59,581 bases of DNA from an uncultured Treponema sp. GTDB taxonomy: Bacteria > Spirochaetota > Spirochaetia > Treponematales > Treponemataceae. The DNA is taken from positions 1 to 59,581 of the forward strand of contig CAKULY010000011.1 of NCBI GenBank assembly GCA_934667505.1, in the 5' to 3' direction. The position numbers and the translations under genes are program-made. Below the pieces are notes generated by a model, which made no database searches, was not told the origin of the DNA, and worked only from the letters and a program-made list of their open reading frames with translations. Of the stretch, positions 52,454 to 59,581 are shown piece by piece (position 1 is the first letter of the stretch; each line of letters starts with the position of its first letter).

Positions 52454-52804
52454 TTAGTTGGAAATTTCAAACATAGAAATAAGTTTTTCTAGTCTGCTGT
52501 ACTCAAGTTCCTGCTGCTTTCTGAGTATTGAATCTCTATGGGTTATTACAAAATTATCTGCATAAGTTTGAAGACATTCATAAATAAAATCTATTTCATC
52601 GCTTTCTAAATTTTCAATTGCATTTAAACTTGTAATTTCAGGAAGAACATCGCGTAAAATTTCAATAACCTCAAGATAGTCTTCTTCAATTTCGCGGTAT
52701 TCCGACTCTAGATTTTTTTTTGCGACTTCAAGTTCTTCATTTAAATGAGAAAGTATTACTTCAAAAGTATGCAAAAAAAATTCGTAGTCAGAAAAGTTTT
52801 TCAT
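52454..52804 (-). CDS. Small acidic helical protein (116 aa), coupled to rnfB
   Basis: I do not recognise a family. It is strongly acidic and almost wholly helical, with a likely coiled coil (LNEELEVAKKNLESEYREIEED). It overlaps rnfB by 4 nt (ATGA), the same coupling used among rnf genes, so it should be made in fixed ratio with RnfB. No signal or membrane helix is seen. A role in Rnf assembly or regulation is only a guess. Confidence 0.65.
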   Translation of the reverse strand: MKNFSDYEFFLHTFEVILSHLNEELEVAKKNLESEYREIEEDYLEVIEILRDVLPEITSLNAIENLESDEIDFIYECLQTYADNFVITHRDSILRKQQELEYSRLEKLISMFEISN

Positions 52805-53613
52805 TTTAAAACATCCTGTGCAAGAACCAAAACTTTATCTACACAAGCCTTTACACATTCACCGCAACTGTTACATTTTTTATAGTCGATATTTGGGATT
52901 CCACTAGAAATATCAATCGCAGTTTCTGGACATTTTCTTACGCACATACCACACTTAAAACAACCAGAAGAACAGTCTTTTCGAATTTGGGGTTTATTGT
53001 CACTGTGGCAGGAACATCTTGCTACAGAACCTTTTGTGTCTGAATCAAGAAGTTTGAAAAGATGCTTAGGACAAGAGCGAACGCACTTTCCACAGCCAAC
53101 ACATTTTTTGTAATCTACAGCAGGAAGCCCATCCGCAGACATCGATAAAGCATTAAAAGGACATTCTGAAACACAGTCGCCAAAACCAATGCAGCCAAAA
53201 GAACACTTTTTAGTTCCATTCATTACAAGCTGAGCGGCTGCGCAAGTTTTAATTCCATTATAGATTCCCTTTTCTGAAGCACATTCCTTTGTTCCGTGGC
53301 AAGCCAAGAAAGCAACCTTAGGCTTTACTTCAACTCCAACTTTTCCTAAAATTTCAGCAATCTTTTCGGCGCAAGATGAACCTCCCGCTACACAACCGTC
53401 AGTAGGAGCTTCATCTTTTGCAACCGCCTGCGCAAAAGAATCACACCCTGCAAATCCACAACCGCCACAGTTCGCTCCACTTAAAACATCTCGAACTTCT
53501 TGAACTTTTTCATCAACATTTACATAAAAAATCTTTTTAAAAAGTCCTAAAAGCACACCTAATAAAAAAGCAATTGAAACTGCACATATTACTGTATAAA
53601 GAATTATATTCAT
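52801..53613 (-). CDS. rnfB: Rnf complex subunit RnfB
   Basis: RnfB takes electrons from ferredoxin and hands them into the Rnf ion pump. It has an N-terminal membrane helix and the RnfB-type cluster motif CGGCGFAGCDSFAQAV. Three or more ferredoxin-type 4Fe-4S motifs follow (CVGCGKCVRSCP, CFKCGMCVRKCP, CNSCGECVKAC) plus CIGFGDCVSECP. The 270-aa length is normal. It follows rnfA after 54 nt, with a GGGAG site. Confidence 0.95.
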   Translation of the reverse strand: MNIILYTVICAVSIAFLLGVLLGLFKKIFYVNVDEKVQEVRDVLSGANCGGCGFAGCDSFAQAVAKDEAPTDGCVAGGSSCAEKIAEILGKVGVEVKPKVAFLACHGTKECASEKGIYNGIKTCAAAQLVMNGTKKCSFGCIGFGDCVSECPFNALSMSADGLPAVDYKKCVGCGKCVRSCPKHLFKLLDSDTKGSVARCSCHSDNKPQIRKDCSSGCFKCGMCVRKCPETAIDISSGIPNIDYKKCNSCGECVKACVDKVLVLAQDVLK

Positions 53614-53667
53614 TTTATGCTCCCATAAAAACTTTGCAACGCAAGCTTATAAAGAAAAACTCAGAAA

Positions 53668-54246
53668 CTAATTAATAAGTCCTTTGAATCCCAAAAATGC
53701 AAGGCTTAAAAGGCTTGCTGTAATGTATAGAATTGGAGTTCCTTTAAACGAGTTTGGAATATTTGCGATTCTAATACGGCTCCTTACACCGCTCATAATA
53801 ACCATGCTAAGAAGAAATCCGCAAGCAGTTCCAAAAGCGTAGACAAGGCTTTGACCGTAATTAAAATTTTTTGAAATACAGTTCAAAGTGACACCTAAAA
53901 CGGCGCAGTTCGTTGTTATAAGCGCAAGGTACACACCCATAGAACTATACAAGCCTGGAACTTTCTTCTTTAGAAAAAATTCAACAAGCTGAACTAAACT
54001 TGCTATAACAAGGATAAAAAACAAAGTCTGCAAAAATTCAAGTCCCAGCGGAACCATGACAAAATGATACAAAGGCCAAGTAACCACAGTCGCCAAAACA
54101 ATAACAAACGTAGTTGCCAATCCCATTCCAGTAGCTTTTTCAGTATCATTAGTCATTCCGATAAAAGGACAAATCGCCAAATACTGAATAAAAACAACAT
54201 TATCGACTATTGCCGATTTTAGAAAAAGTTTTAAAGTCTCAATCAT
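53668..54246 (-). CDS. rnfA: Rnf complex subunit RnfA
   Basis: This integral-membrane subunit has six predicted helices in 192 aa. Signature regions include FLKSAIVDNVVFIQYLAICPF and NCAVLGVTL, the paired half-helix with a conserved Cys that binds an intramembrane iron-sulphur centre with RnfE. It lies 13 nt after rnfE. Confidence 0.95.
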   Translation of the reverse strand: MIETLKLFLKSAIVDNVVFIQYLAICPFIGMTNDTEKATGMGLATTFVIVLATVVTWPLYHFVMVPLGLEFLQTLFFILVIASLVQLVEFFLKKKVPGLYSSMGVYLALITTNCAVLGVTLNCISKNFNYGQSLVYAFGTACGFLLSMVIMSGVRSRIRIANIPNSFKGTPILYITASLLSLAFLGFKGLIN

Positions 54247-54259
54247 ATTTTTATCCTTT

Positions 54260-54883
54260 TTATTTAGATTTTCTTTGAGCGTAAGCCTGTTTGCAAGCTA
54301 TTACAATAGCCGCAAGGAAGCCGAAAACTAAAAAGCCACCTGGAGCACTATTAAAAATACCGATTCTATAGGCTTCTGGAATTATTTCAACTTTTAGAGG
54401 CGTACCGGCGAAAAGTGTTCCAGCTCCAAAAAGCTCACGAATAAATGAAATTAAGAACAAAACCAACGTATAACCGATTCCCATGCCAAGAGCATCTAAA
54501 ATTGAATCGATTATAGAATTTTTTGAAGCAAAGGCTTCTACTCTTCCCATAATTATACAGTTTACAACAATTAATGGTAAAAAAACGCCTAAAGCATCAT
54601 AAAGGCTTTCAACATAAGCTTGAAGAACAAGCTGAACTATTGTAGTAAAGGCTGCAATTATTATAATAAAAACTGGAAGACGTATTGCGCTTGGTATAAG
54701 TTTTCTAAAAATGCTTATAACAATTTCGCTCATAAGAAGAACAAAAGTCATTCCTAATCCCATGCCTAATCCATTAAATATGCTCGTAGTAACTCCTAAT
54801 GAGGAACACAAACCTATATTCAAAACCAATAGAGGATTTTCTTTTATAAATCCATTTGTAAAAATCTTTAACTTTCCGCTCAT
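54260..54883 (-). CDS. rnfE: Rnf complex subunit RnfE
   Basis: This 207-aa membrane subunit is homologous to RnfA. NPLLVLNIGLCSSLGVTTS and VVNCIIMGRVEAFASKN are the characteristic repeats with conserved cysteines. It overlaps rnfG by 4 nt (ATGA). Confidence 0.95.
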   Translation of the reverse strand: MSGKLKIFTNGFIKENPLLVLNIGLCSSLGVTTSIFNGLGMGLGMTFVLLMSEIVISIFRKLIPSAIRLPVFIIIIAAFTTIVQLVLQAYVESLYDALGVFLPLIVVNCIIMGRVEAFASKNSIIDSILDALGMGIGYTLVLFLISFIRELFGAGTLFAGTPLKVEIIPEAYRIGIFNSAPGGFLVFGFLAAIVIACKQAYAQRKSK

Positions 54884-55488
54884 TTTGAACCTGCCTCTAT
54901 TACTTGCAAAAGAACTTCGGAACCCTGATTCATAAGATTTCCAACTGCCCGACTAGTTATTGTAGCTCCGCTTATCGCATCGAAAGAACGCCCAATTTCA
55001 AATCCTTGCGCAGCATTTTTATTAGTAAACTGTTCATAAAAAGTCTTGCCATTTGAAAGCTTGTATTGCGAATCCTTTGCCTTTGAACCAAAACCAGGAG
55101 AGTCTGTTAATTCAAGGAACTGCATTCCTGTTACAAAACCTTTGCTATCAATTCCCAAAATAATTTTTCCACGGTCATAAGTTGGTCCTGATATTTGAGC
55201 GACAGCACCTGCAATATTTTTACCACTTTTTGCAAGATATACATCAGTTACAGAAATTGAAGAATCGGAATTTTTTGGAAAATTTGAAACAGCCTCAAAA
55301 GAATCCGCGTAAGGAAAAACAACTTTCATTGCAGCGGAGGCTTTTTCAACCTGATTTTGCGCAATTTTTGTACTTGTAAAATTATTTACAACTGCAAGGA
55401 CAGTGCAGCTTGCAACTGCATAGCAGACAAGAACTAAACCAAGCTTTATCATTTCAAAAATATCTTTTTTCGCAGAAGGAACGCTCAT
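54880..55488 (-). CDS. rnfG: Rnf complex subunit RnfG (covalent FMN)
   Basis: This 202-aa protein has one N-terminal helix and a periplasmic FMN-binding domain. The flavinylation motif SGATITS (about residues 175-181) holds the Thr that ApbE would modify. DSPGFGSKAKDSQYK is also typical. It overlaps rnfD and rnfE by 4 nt each. Confidence 0.95.
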   Translation of the reverse strand: MSVPSAKKDIFEMIKLGLVLVCYAVASCTVLAVVNNFTSTKIAQNQVEKASAAMKVVFPYADSFEAVSNFPKNSDSSISVTDVYLAKSGKNIAGAVAQISGPTYDRGKIILGIDSKGFVTGMQFLELTDSPGFGSKAKDSQYKLSNGKTFYEQFTNKNAAQGFEIGRSFDAISGATITSRAVGNLMNQGSEVLLQVIEAGSK

Positions 55489-56531
55489 TTTTCTACCCCT
55501 TCACTTAAATCAAATTCCATTGTTATTTTTTTTACAAAAGGCTTTCTTTCTGATTTTTTTCCATAACCGTACTTTCTTGCTGTAATCTTGTTTAAAAACG
55601 GAGCAATTGCATTCATAATTAATATGCTGAACATTACGCCTTCTGGATAGCCCCCAAATCTTCTTATAAGGAATGTTATGAGTCCGCAGCCTGCGCCAAA
55701 AACAAGCCTTCCGCCTTTTGTAACAGGAGCTGTAGAATAATCTGTAACCATAAAAGTCGCCCCAAAGACAAGCCCTCCTGTAAGCAAACTTACAAGAACC
55801 TGTTCGCATGCAAAAGTTACATTCCCATTTTTTGCAAAGCCATCGATAAAAGAACAGAGCATTACAGTTCCAACCATCGCAACAGGCGCTCGCCAATCGA
55901 TAATTCTACAGATAAGCAAAAACGCAAATGAAATCAATATAAGGAAAATAGAAGTTTCGCCTATGCAACCTGCTCTGTTTCCTATAAAATACTGCCACAC
56001 ATCAAAATTCTGAAAATCAAATGAGCCATTTTTTACAGAAGAAAGCACTGTTGCTGAACTAATTGCATCAACTTCAGAGGAAAACTTTATAGGATTTAGC
56101 CAAGTAGCACCCATTGCAGCAGGAAAACTTATAAAAAGAAAGGCACGGCCAGTAAGAGCGGGATTAAACACGTTGCTTCCAATTCCGCCAAAAAGACCTT
56201 TTGCAACCACGATTGCTACAGCCGCTGCTAAAACCGTCATCCAAACGGGAATTGTAGGCGGACACACAAGCGCTAAAAGAACACCGGTAACACAAGCACT
56301 TAAGTTTGAAACAACAACCTTTTGTTTTGTGGCAAGCTGGAAAAGCCATTCAAAGACAACGCAACTTGCAACACTAACTAATATTGTGATAAGCGCAGGA
56401 ATTCCAAAAATTATTACTCCGCAAATACATTCAGGAAGTAACGATATAAGTACACAAGCCATAATCGACTTTGTGCTGATTCCAAGTCTAAAATGAGGAC
56501 TGGAAGATAGATAAAATCTGTTTTCTGCCAT
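55485..56531 (-). CDS. rnfD: Rnf complex subunit RnfD (covalent FMN)
   Basis: This 348-aa membrane protein has about ten helices. GRAFLFISFPAAMG is conserved, and DAISSATVLS carries the covalent-FMN Thr; the usual SGAT is SSAT here. It starts 22 nt after rnfC with GGAG 7 nt upstream, and overlaps rnfG by 4 nt. Confidence 0.95.
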   Translation of the reverse strand: MAENRFYLSSSPHFRLGISTKSIMACVLISLLPECICGVIIFGIPALITILVSVASCVVFEWLFQLATKQKVVVSNLSACVTGVLLALVCPPTIPVWMTVLAAAVAIVVAKGLFGGIGSNVFNPALTGRAFLFISFPAAMGATWLNPIKFSSEVDAISSATVLSSVKNGSFDFQNFDVWQYFIGNRAGCIGETSIFLILISFAFLLICRIIDWRAPVAMVGTVMLCSFIDGFAKNGNVTFACEQVLVSLLTGGLVFGATFMVTDYSTAPVTKGGRLVFGAGCGLITFLIRRFGGYPEGVMFSILIMNAIAPFLNKITARKYGYGKKSERKPFVKKITMEFDLSEGVEK

Positions 56532-56553
56532 TATTTTACTCCAATAACGCTTG

Positions 56554-57915
56554 CTAGGACTGTTTTTTATTTAATTCAGCAGCCTTCGCACGAGCTTCTG
56601 CTATTTGCTGCCGAACAATATTTTTTCCAAGCCTAAAACGCTGCACAAGGCGAATATTTGCAGGGCAAACAAATACGCAACAGCCACATTCAATGCAATC
56701 CATAAGTCCAAGCCTTTTTGCAGTGGCATACTTTTGAGCTTCAAGCTCGCGTTTTATAAGAACTGGACTTAAATGCATCGCGCAAGTTGCGACACACTTT
56801 CCACAGCCTATGCAGGCGTCTTCGTCAACAAGGTAGGTTTCCTTTTTTGTAAGAAACGTAATGCCGCTAGTTCCCTTTGCAATAGGGAAAGATGTTGTTG
56901 ACATAGCAAAGCCCATCATTGGACCGCCACTTATTACTTTTGCAACTTCGTTATCTTTTACTGAAAAAACAGAAGGCATAAGATCACTAACTAACGTACC
57001 AACTGGAACTCTTATGTTGCAAGGCTTTTCAACCGCTCCGCCACTTATTGTCAAAGGACGCTTTATAAGCGGCATTCCTTTTCTAAAGGCATCGCTAATA
57101 GCGCAAACAGTGCCAACGTTGCAGATAATAGCGCCGGAATCAGCAGGAAGTTTTCCGCTAGGAATTTCAACACCTAAGCAAGCTGAAACGATAAATTTTT
57201 CAGCACCTTGCGGATACTTTGTTTTTAAAAGGAAAACTGAAATATCATCACTGTAGCCTTTTTCTAGAATTTGTTTTTCTAAAACAGGTTTTAAATAAGC
57301 TTTATTATCTTCAAGCCCAATTATTCCCTTTGCTCCAACCAAATTAAGAACGATTGCAAGACCATCCACAACCTTGTCTGGATTTTCTATCATAGTTCGC
57401 TCATCGCAAGTCAAATACGGCTCACATTCGGCCGCATTTACTATAACAAAATCTATTTCTTTGTCCTCAGGAGGATTTAACTTTACGTGAGCGGGAAAAG
57501 AAGCTCCTCCCATACCTACAATTCCAGCCTTTTTTATGCGTTCCAATGCTTCTTCGTGAGAGCACTTAAAAGGATCCAAAACGTCCATATAGGAAGTTCT
57601 GCCAGAATTGTCGCCTTCGATAACGATGCAAGGCACTTCTTGATTTCCAGTTACAACAAATTTTGCAATTTTCTTTACTTTTCCTGCAATAGAAGCATGA
57701 ACAGGACAATTCATAAATTTGTCGCCATCAGCAATAATCTGACCTTCAGAAACTTCATCGCCAACTTTTACAAGAGGAGAATTTGGAGCTCCCCCCATTG
57801 TAACAGGAATAACAACAGTATTTGAAGGCGAGGCAACGTCCATTATAGGACATTTATTGCTAAGTTCCTTCATTTCTTTCGGGTGAATTCCACCTTTAAA
57901 AGTATGCAATTTCAT
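56554..57915 (-). CDS. rnfC: Rnf complex subunit RnfC
   Basis: This is the soluble NADH-binding subunit. It begins MKLHTFKGGIHP, the family start. It has the Complex-I 51-kDa-like fold with GGASFPAHVKL and VNAAECEPYLTCDE, and two 4Fe-4S motifs (CIGCGKCVATC, CIECGCCVFVCP). The 453-aa length is typical for the short type. It is first in the operon. I set the start at ATG 57915; the longer frame would include the promoter. No ribosome site is present. Confidence 0.95.
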   Translation of the reverse strand: MKLHTFKGGIHPKEMKELSNKCPIMDVASPSNTVVIPVTMGGAPNSPLVKVGDEVSEGQIIADGDKFMNCPVHASIAGKVKKIAKFVVTGNQEVPCIVIEGDNSGRTSYMDVLDPFKCSHEEALERIKKAGIVGMGGASFPAHVKLNPPEDKEIDFVIVNAAECEPYLTCDERTMIENPDKVVDGLAIVLNLVGAKGIIGLEDNKAYLKPVLEKQILEKGYSDDISVFLLKTKYPQGAEKFIVSACLGVEIPSGKLPADSGAIICNVGTVCAISDAFRKGMPLIKRPLTISGGAVEKPCNIRVPVGTLVSDLMPSVFSVKDNEVAKVISGGPMMGFAMSTTSFPIAKGTSGITFLTKKETYLVDEDACIGCGKCVATCAMHLSPVLIKRELEAQKYATAKRLGLMDCIECGCCVFVCPANIRLVQRFRLGKNIVRQQIAEARAKAAELNKKQS

Positions 57916-57922
57916 GAAAAAT

Positions 57923-57951
57923 ATTTTACAACAAGGCAAATAAAAAGTCTA
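57923..57951 (-). promoter_or_regulatory. Sigma-70 promoter for the rnf operon
   Basis: Minus strand TAGACT (57946-57951), 17-nt spacer, TAAAAT (57923-57928), 7 nt to the rnfC ATG. A leaderless transcript is predicted. Confidence 0.55.
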
Positions 57952-57997
57952 TTTTTTATGCTTTTATTATAAAAAAAAATCAAAAGATTCAAAACTG

Positions 57998-58006
57998 TGC
58001 TATCAT
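57998..58006 (+). promoter_or_regulatory. Extended -10 promoter for apbE
   Basis: TGC followed by TATCAT (58001-58006), 6 nt before the ATG. There is no good -35 box, but the TGn extension can replace it. Confidence 0.45.
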
Positions 58007-58012
58007 GTAACT

Positions 58013-59041
58013 ATGAAAAAACACATTTTTTTTATATCAGTCTTATCTATCTTTATAGTTCTTTTTTCAAGCTGCAAAAAAAAATCTGCTGAAAAATATT
58101 TTGAAAACATGAATACCTTTATGAAAGTAAAGTGCTATGGAAAAAACTCTGAAGAAGCTGTTATTGCTGCGCAAAAACACATAAAAGAATTGGAAGAAAC
58201 TATTTCCGTTACAAAAGAAGGCAGCGAAATTTACAAGTTGAACCAGGCACAGGACTTTCCTGTTTTAGTTTCTGAAAAAGTTTCCAATTTAATAAAATAT
58301 TCTATATTAATGGCTGAAAAAACAGACGGAGCCTTTAATCCTTGTCTTTACCCTATAACATCAGCCTGGGGATTTACAAAAAAAGAAAACAAAATTCCTT
58401 CCGATGAGGAGCTAAAAAAAATGCTTCCGCTTGCAGACTACAAAAAAGTCAGAATAAACGGAAATGCCATTTCTATGGAAAAAGGAATGATGATTGATTT
58501 AGGAGCTGTCGGAAAAGGTTTTGCAGGAGATGAAGCGGCAAAAATAATGAAAAGCTTCGGCATAAAATCAGCATTGCTCGATCTTGGTGGAAACATACAA
58601 ACAATCGGTTCAAGACCAGATGGTTCAAATTGGACTATAGGGATAAAAAATCCATTCGAACAAGGAAGTATTGGCTCTATAGAAGTAAAAGACAAAGCTG
58701 TGATTACAAGCGGTGGATATGAAAGATTTTTTATAGGAAAAGATGGAAAAAAGTATATTCATATTTTTGATGGAAAAACTGGAAAACCTGCTGAAACAGA
58801 GATAGTCTCAAGCACGGTCATAGGAAAAAACGGCACAGAGTGCGATGCCTTAAGCACCAGCCTTTTTGTAATGGGAATAGAAAAATCAATTAATTTTTGG
58901 AAAAACGAAAGCAACTTTGATTTTATACTAATAACTGACGACAAAAACATATATATTTCAAAACCGATTTTTAATTCATTTTCGTTTAATTCATCTATTT
59001 CAGATGCACAGGCAGTAAAAATCATTTGCATTGAAAAATAA
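58013..59041 (+). CDS. apbE: FAD:protein FMN transferase (ApbE/Ftp lipoprotein)
   Basis: This periplasmic lipoprotein attaches FMN to Thr in flavoproteins such as RnfG and RnfD. It has a lipobox with Cys21 (VLFSSC). Key motifs are MNTFMKVKCYG, DGAFNPCLYPITSAWGF, DLGAVGKGFAGDEA, LLDLGGNIQTIGSRPDG and HIFDGKTGKPA. The 342-aa length is normal. It is divergent from rnfC with adjacent promoters, so the enzyme and its substrates are controlled from one 97-nt region. Confidence 0.95.
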   Translation: MKKHIFFISVLSIFIVLFSSCKKKSAEKYFENMNTFMKVKCYGKNSEEAVIAAQKHIKELEETISVTKEGSEIYKLNQAQDFPVLVSEKVSNLIKYSILMAEKTDGAFNPCLYPITSAWGFTKKENKIPSDEELKKMLPLADYKKVRINGNAISMEKGMMIDLGAVGKGFAGDEAAKIMKSFGIKSALLDLGGNIQTIGSRPDGSNWTIGIKNPFEQGSIGSIEVKDKAVITSGGYERFFIGKDGKKYIHIFDGKTGKPAETEIVSSTVIGKNGTECDALSTSLFVMGIEKSINFWKNESNFDFILITDDKNIYISKPIFNSFSFNSSISDAQAVKIICIEK

Positions 59042-59090
59042 CTTAAAATACCAAAACTTTATAATGAGTTGCTAGTTTTTTCTTGCCTAG

Positions 59091-59119
59091 TTGATTTTTT
59101 TATTTATTTGCGATATTCT
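59091..59119 (+). promoter_or_regulatory. Sigma-70 promoter for rpsU
   Basis: TTGATT (59091-59096), 17-nt spacer, TATTCT (59114-59119). The leader carries AAGGAGGTG. Confidence 0.65.
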
Positions 59120-59164
59120 ACTAGAGTTTTACGGAATTACCGATTATAAGGAGGTGAAATAGCA

Positions 59165-59371
59165 ATGGCAACGATTATTGTTGATGATTCAGAGAATCTT
59201 GAAAAAGCAATCAAACGCTTTAAGCGAATGGTTGAAAAAGAAGGCATTATCCGCGAATACAAAAAGCGTGAATATTTTGTAAAGCCTTCTGCCACACTTC
59301 ACCAAAAGAAAACAACTCTTGAAAGAAAGTTGTTGAACAAAAAACGTAAAGCAGAAAAGAAAGATTATTAA
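59165..59371 (+). CDS. rpsU: 30S ribosomal protein S21
   Basis: This small (68 aa) basic protein aids translation initiation. It contains the S21 core: [19 protein letters not shown] and [19 protein letters not shown] full AAGGAGGTG site about 9 nt before the ATG predicts high expression. It has its own promoter and terminator. Confidence 0.95.
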   Translation: MATIIVDDSENLEKAIKRFKRMVEKEGIIREYKKREYFVKPSATLHQKKTTLERKLLNKKRKAEKKDY

Positions 59372-59384
59372 TCATTCACTGTTT

Positions 59385-59420
59385 ATAAGCTATCTAATTG
59401 AAGTAGATAGCTTATTTTTT
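59385..59420 (+). terminator. Terminator of rpsU
   Basis: A 12-bp stem, ATAAGCTATCTA (59385-59396)/TAGATAGCTTAT (59404-59415), is followed by TTTTTT. Confidence 0.9.
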
Positions 59421-59478
59421 TGACAAACATTAAAAACAAATAAAAAATCAAATTGAAATATAAAAACCTGCAAGACAT

Positions 59479-59507
59479 AAAAAAAGACTACCTAAAAAGA
59501 TAGTCTT
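59479..59507 (-). terminator. Terminator downstream of the tRNA-Pro fragment
   Basis: AAGACTA (59484-59490) pairs with TAGTCTT (59501-59507). On the minus strand seven T residues follow, as expected for a tRNA gene read leftward. Confidence 0.75.
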
Positions 59508-59510
59508 ATA

Positions 59511-59538
59511 TCGGGATGACAGGATTTGAACCTGCGAC
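59511..59538 (-). pseudogene. tRNA-Pro 3-prime fragment, possible attachment site
   Basis: Read on the minus strand, this is the T-arm (GCAGG/TTCAAAT/CCTGT) and 3-prime acceptor strand CATCCCG plus discriminator A, which fits a tRNA-Pro end. Upstream, where an anticodon arm should be, is AT-rich sequence (59539-59581) that does not fold as a tRNA. A terminator still follows on the correct side. A tRNA truncated at this point is the usual scar left where an integrase-bearing element inserts into a tRNA gene. Confidence 0.6.
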
Positions 59539-59581
59539 ATATTTTTGACTAGTTTTTGATATGAAAAATCTAGGTTTTAAT

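Noticed and set aside
59511..59581. Intact tRNA at the right edge
   Set aside because: Only the T-arm and acceptor 3-prime strand fit; no anticodon or D-arm can be folded from 59539-59581.
1..59581. CRISPR array, insertion sequence or prophage genes
   Set aside because: No regularly spaced repeats, transposase, integrase or phage structural genes were seen within the window.

Overview
The window is low-GC DNA that is almost certainly from a host-associated Treponema (Spirochaetes). The best evidence is the periplasmic-flagella gene set: FlaA sheath protein, FlbB collar protein, and a FlgE hook protein carrying the Lys165/Cys178/Asn179 residues used for spirochaetal hook cross-linking. The run flaA - rpsT - HU - lnt - bactofilin - rho - rpmE also resembles, from memory, the gene order of Treponema pallidum. 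About 50 protein genes are packed tightly on both strands. I recognise one intact tRNA, one tmRNA and one displaced tRNA fragment. I see no insertion sequence, CRISPR array, rRNA or prophage gene. Apart from the tmRNA locus, no stretch longer than 300 bases lacks a gene.

Layout. 1-1.5 kb: an outer-membrane-barrel-like protein. 1.5-6.8 kb (minus): an operon of hexokinase, flbB, fliK, flgD and flgE. 6.9-15.6 kb: Rep helicase, an ABC-F ATPase with a DEAD-box helicase, a small methyltransferase, PPi-type phosphofructokinase and the 23S rRNA methyltransferase RlmK. 15.7-24.1 kb: rpmE, rho, bactofilin, lnt, HU, rpsT, a 56-aa zinc-ribbon protein, plsC, a DinG-type helicase and tRNA-Glu. 24.3-34.9 kb (minus): a RelA/SpoT-synthetase/TPR fusion, flaA, and upstream of flaA a tightly coupled operon (several 4-nt ATGA overlaps) of spiro-SPASM protein, glycosyltransferase, a three-domain SpsF/SpsG/methyltransferase fusion, an ATP-grasp ligase, a peptidoglycan amidase and a GerMN protein. 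34.9-47.3 kb: xseA-xseB-mutL, four TPR/phosphoesterase/ParB-like genes, and an RsbU/STAS/RsbW-like partner-switching set. 47.3-49.7 kb: tmRNA and thrS. 49.8-58 kb (minus): a complete rnfCDGEAB operon followed by two unknown small genes and a secreted glycosidase. 58-59.6 kb: divergent apbE (flavinylates Rnf), rpsU, and a 3-prime fragment of tRNA-Pro at the edge.

How the genes work together. The Rnf complex couples ferredoxin:NAD+ chemistry to an ion gradient, and ApbE, transcribed back to back with rnfC, would attach FMN to RnfD and RnfG. Hexokinase and PPi-PFK point to a glycolytic anaerobe. The flaA-proximal operon looks like a sugar-modification pathway that may decorate flagellin or cell-surface polymer. 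This is the best candidate for an under-described system here.

Two genome-scale signals stand out. First, about ten genes have a recognisable sigma-70 promoter whose -10 box lies only 6-9 nt before the start codon, with no Shine-Dalgarno in most of them, which predicts leaderless mRNAs. Second, the 28-nt tRNA-Pro 3-prime fragment next to its own terminator looks like an attachment-site scar, suggesting an integrated element beginning at or just beyond the right edge.
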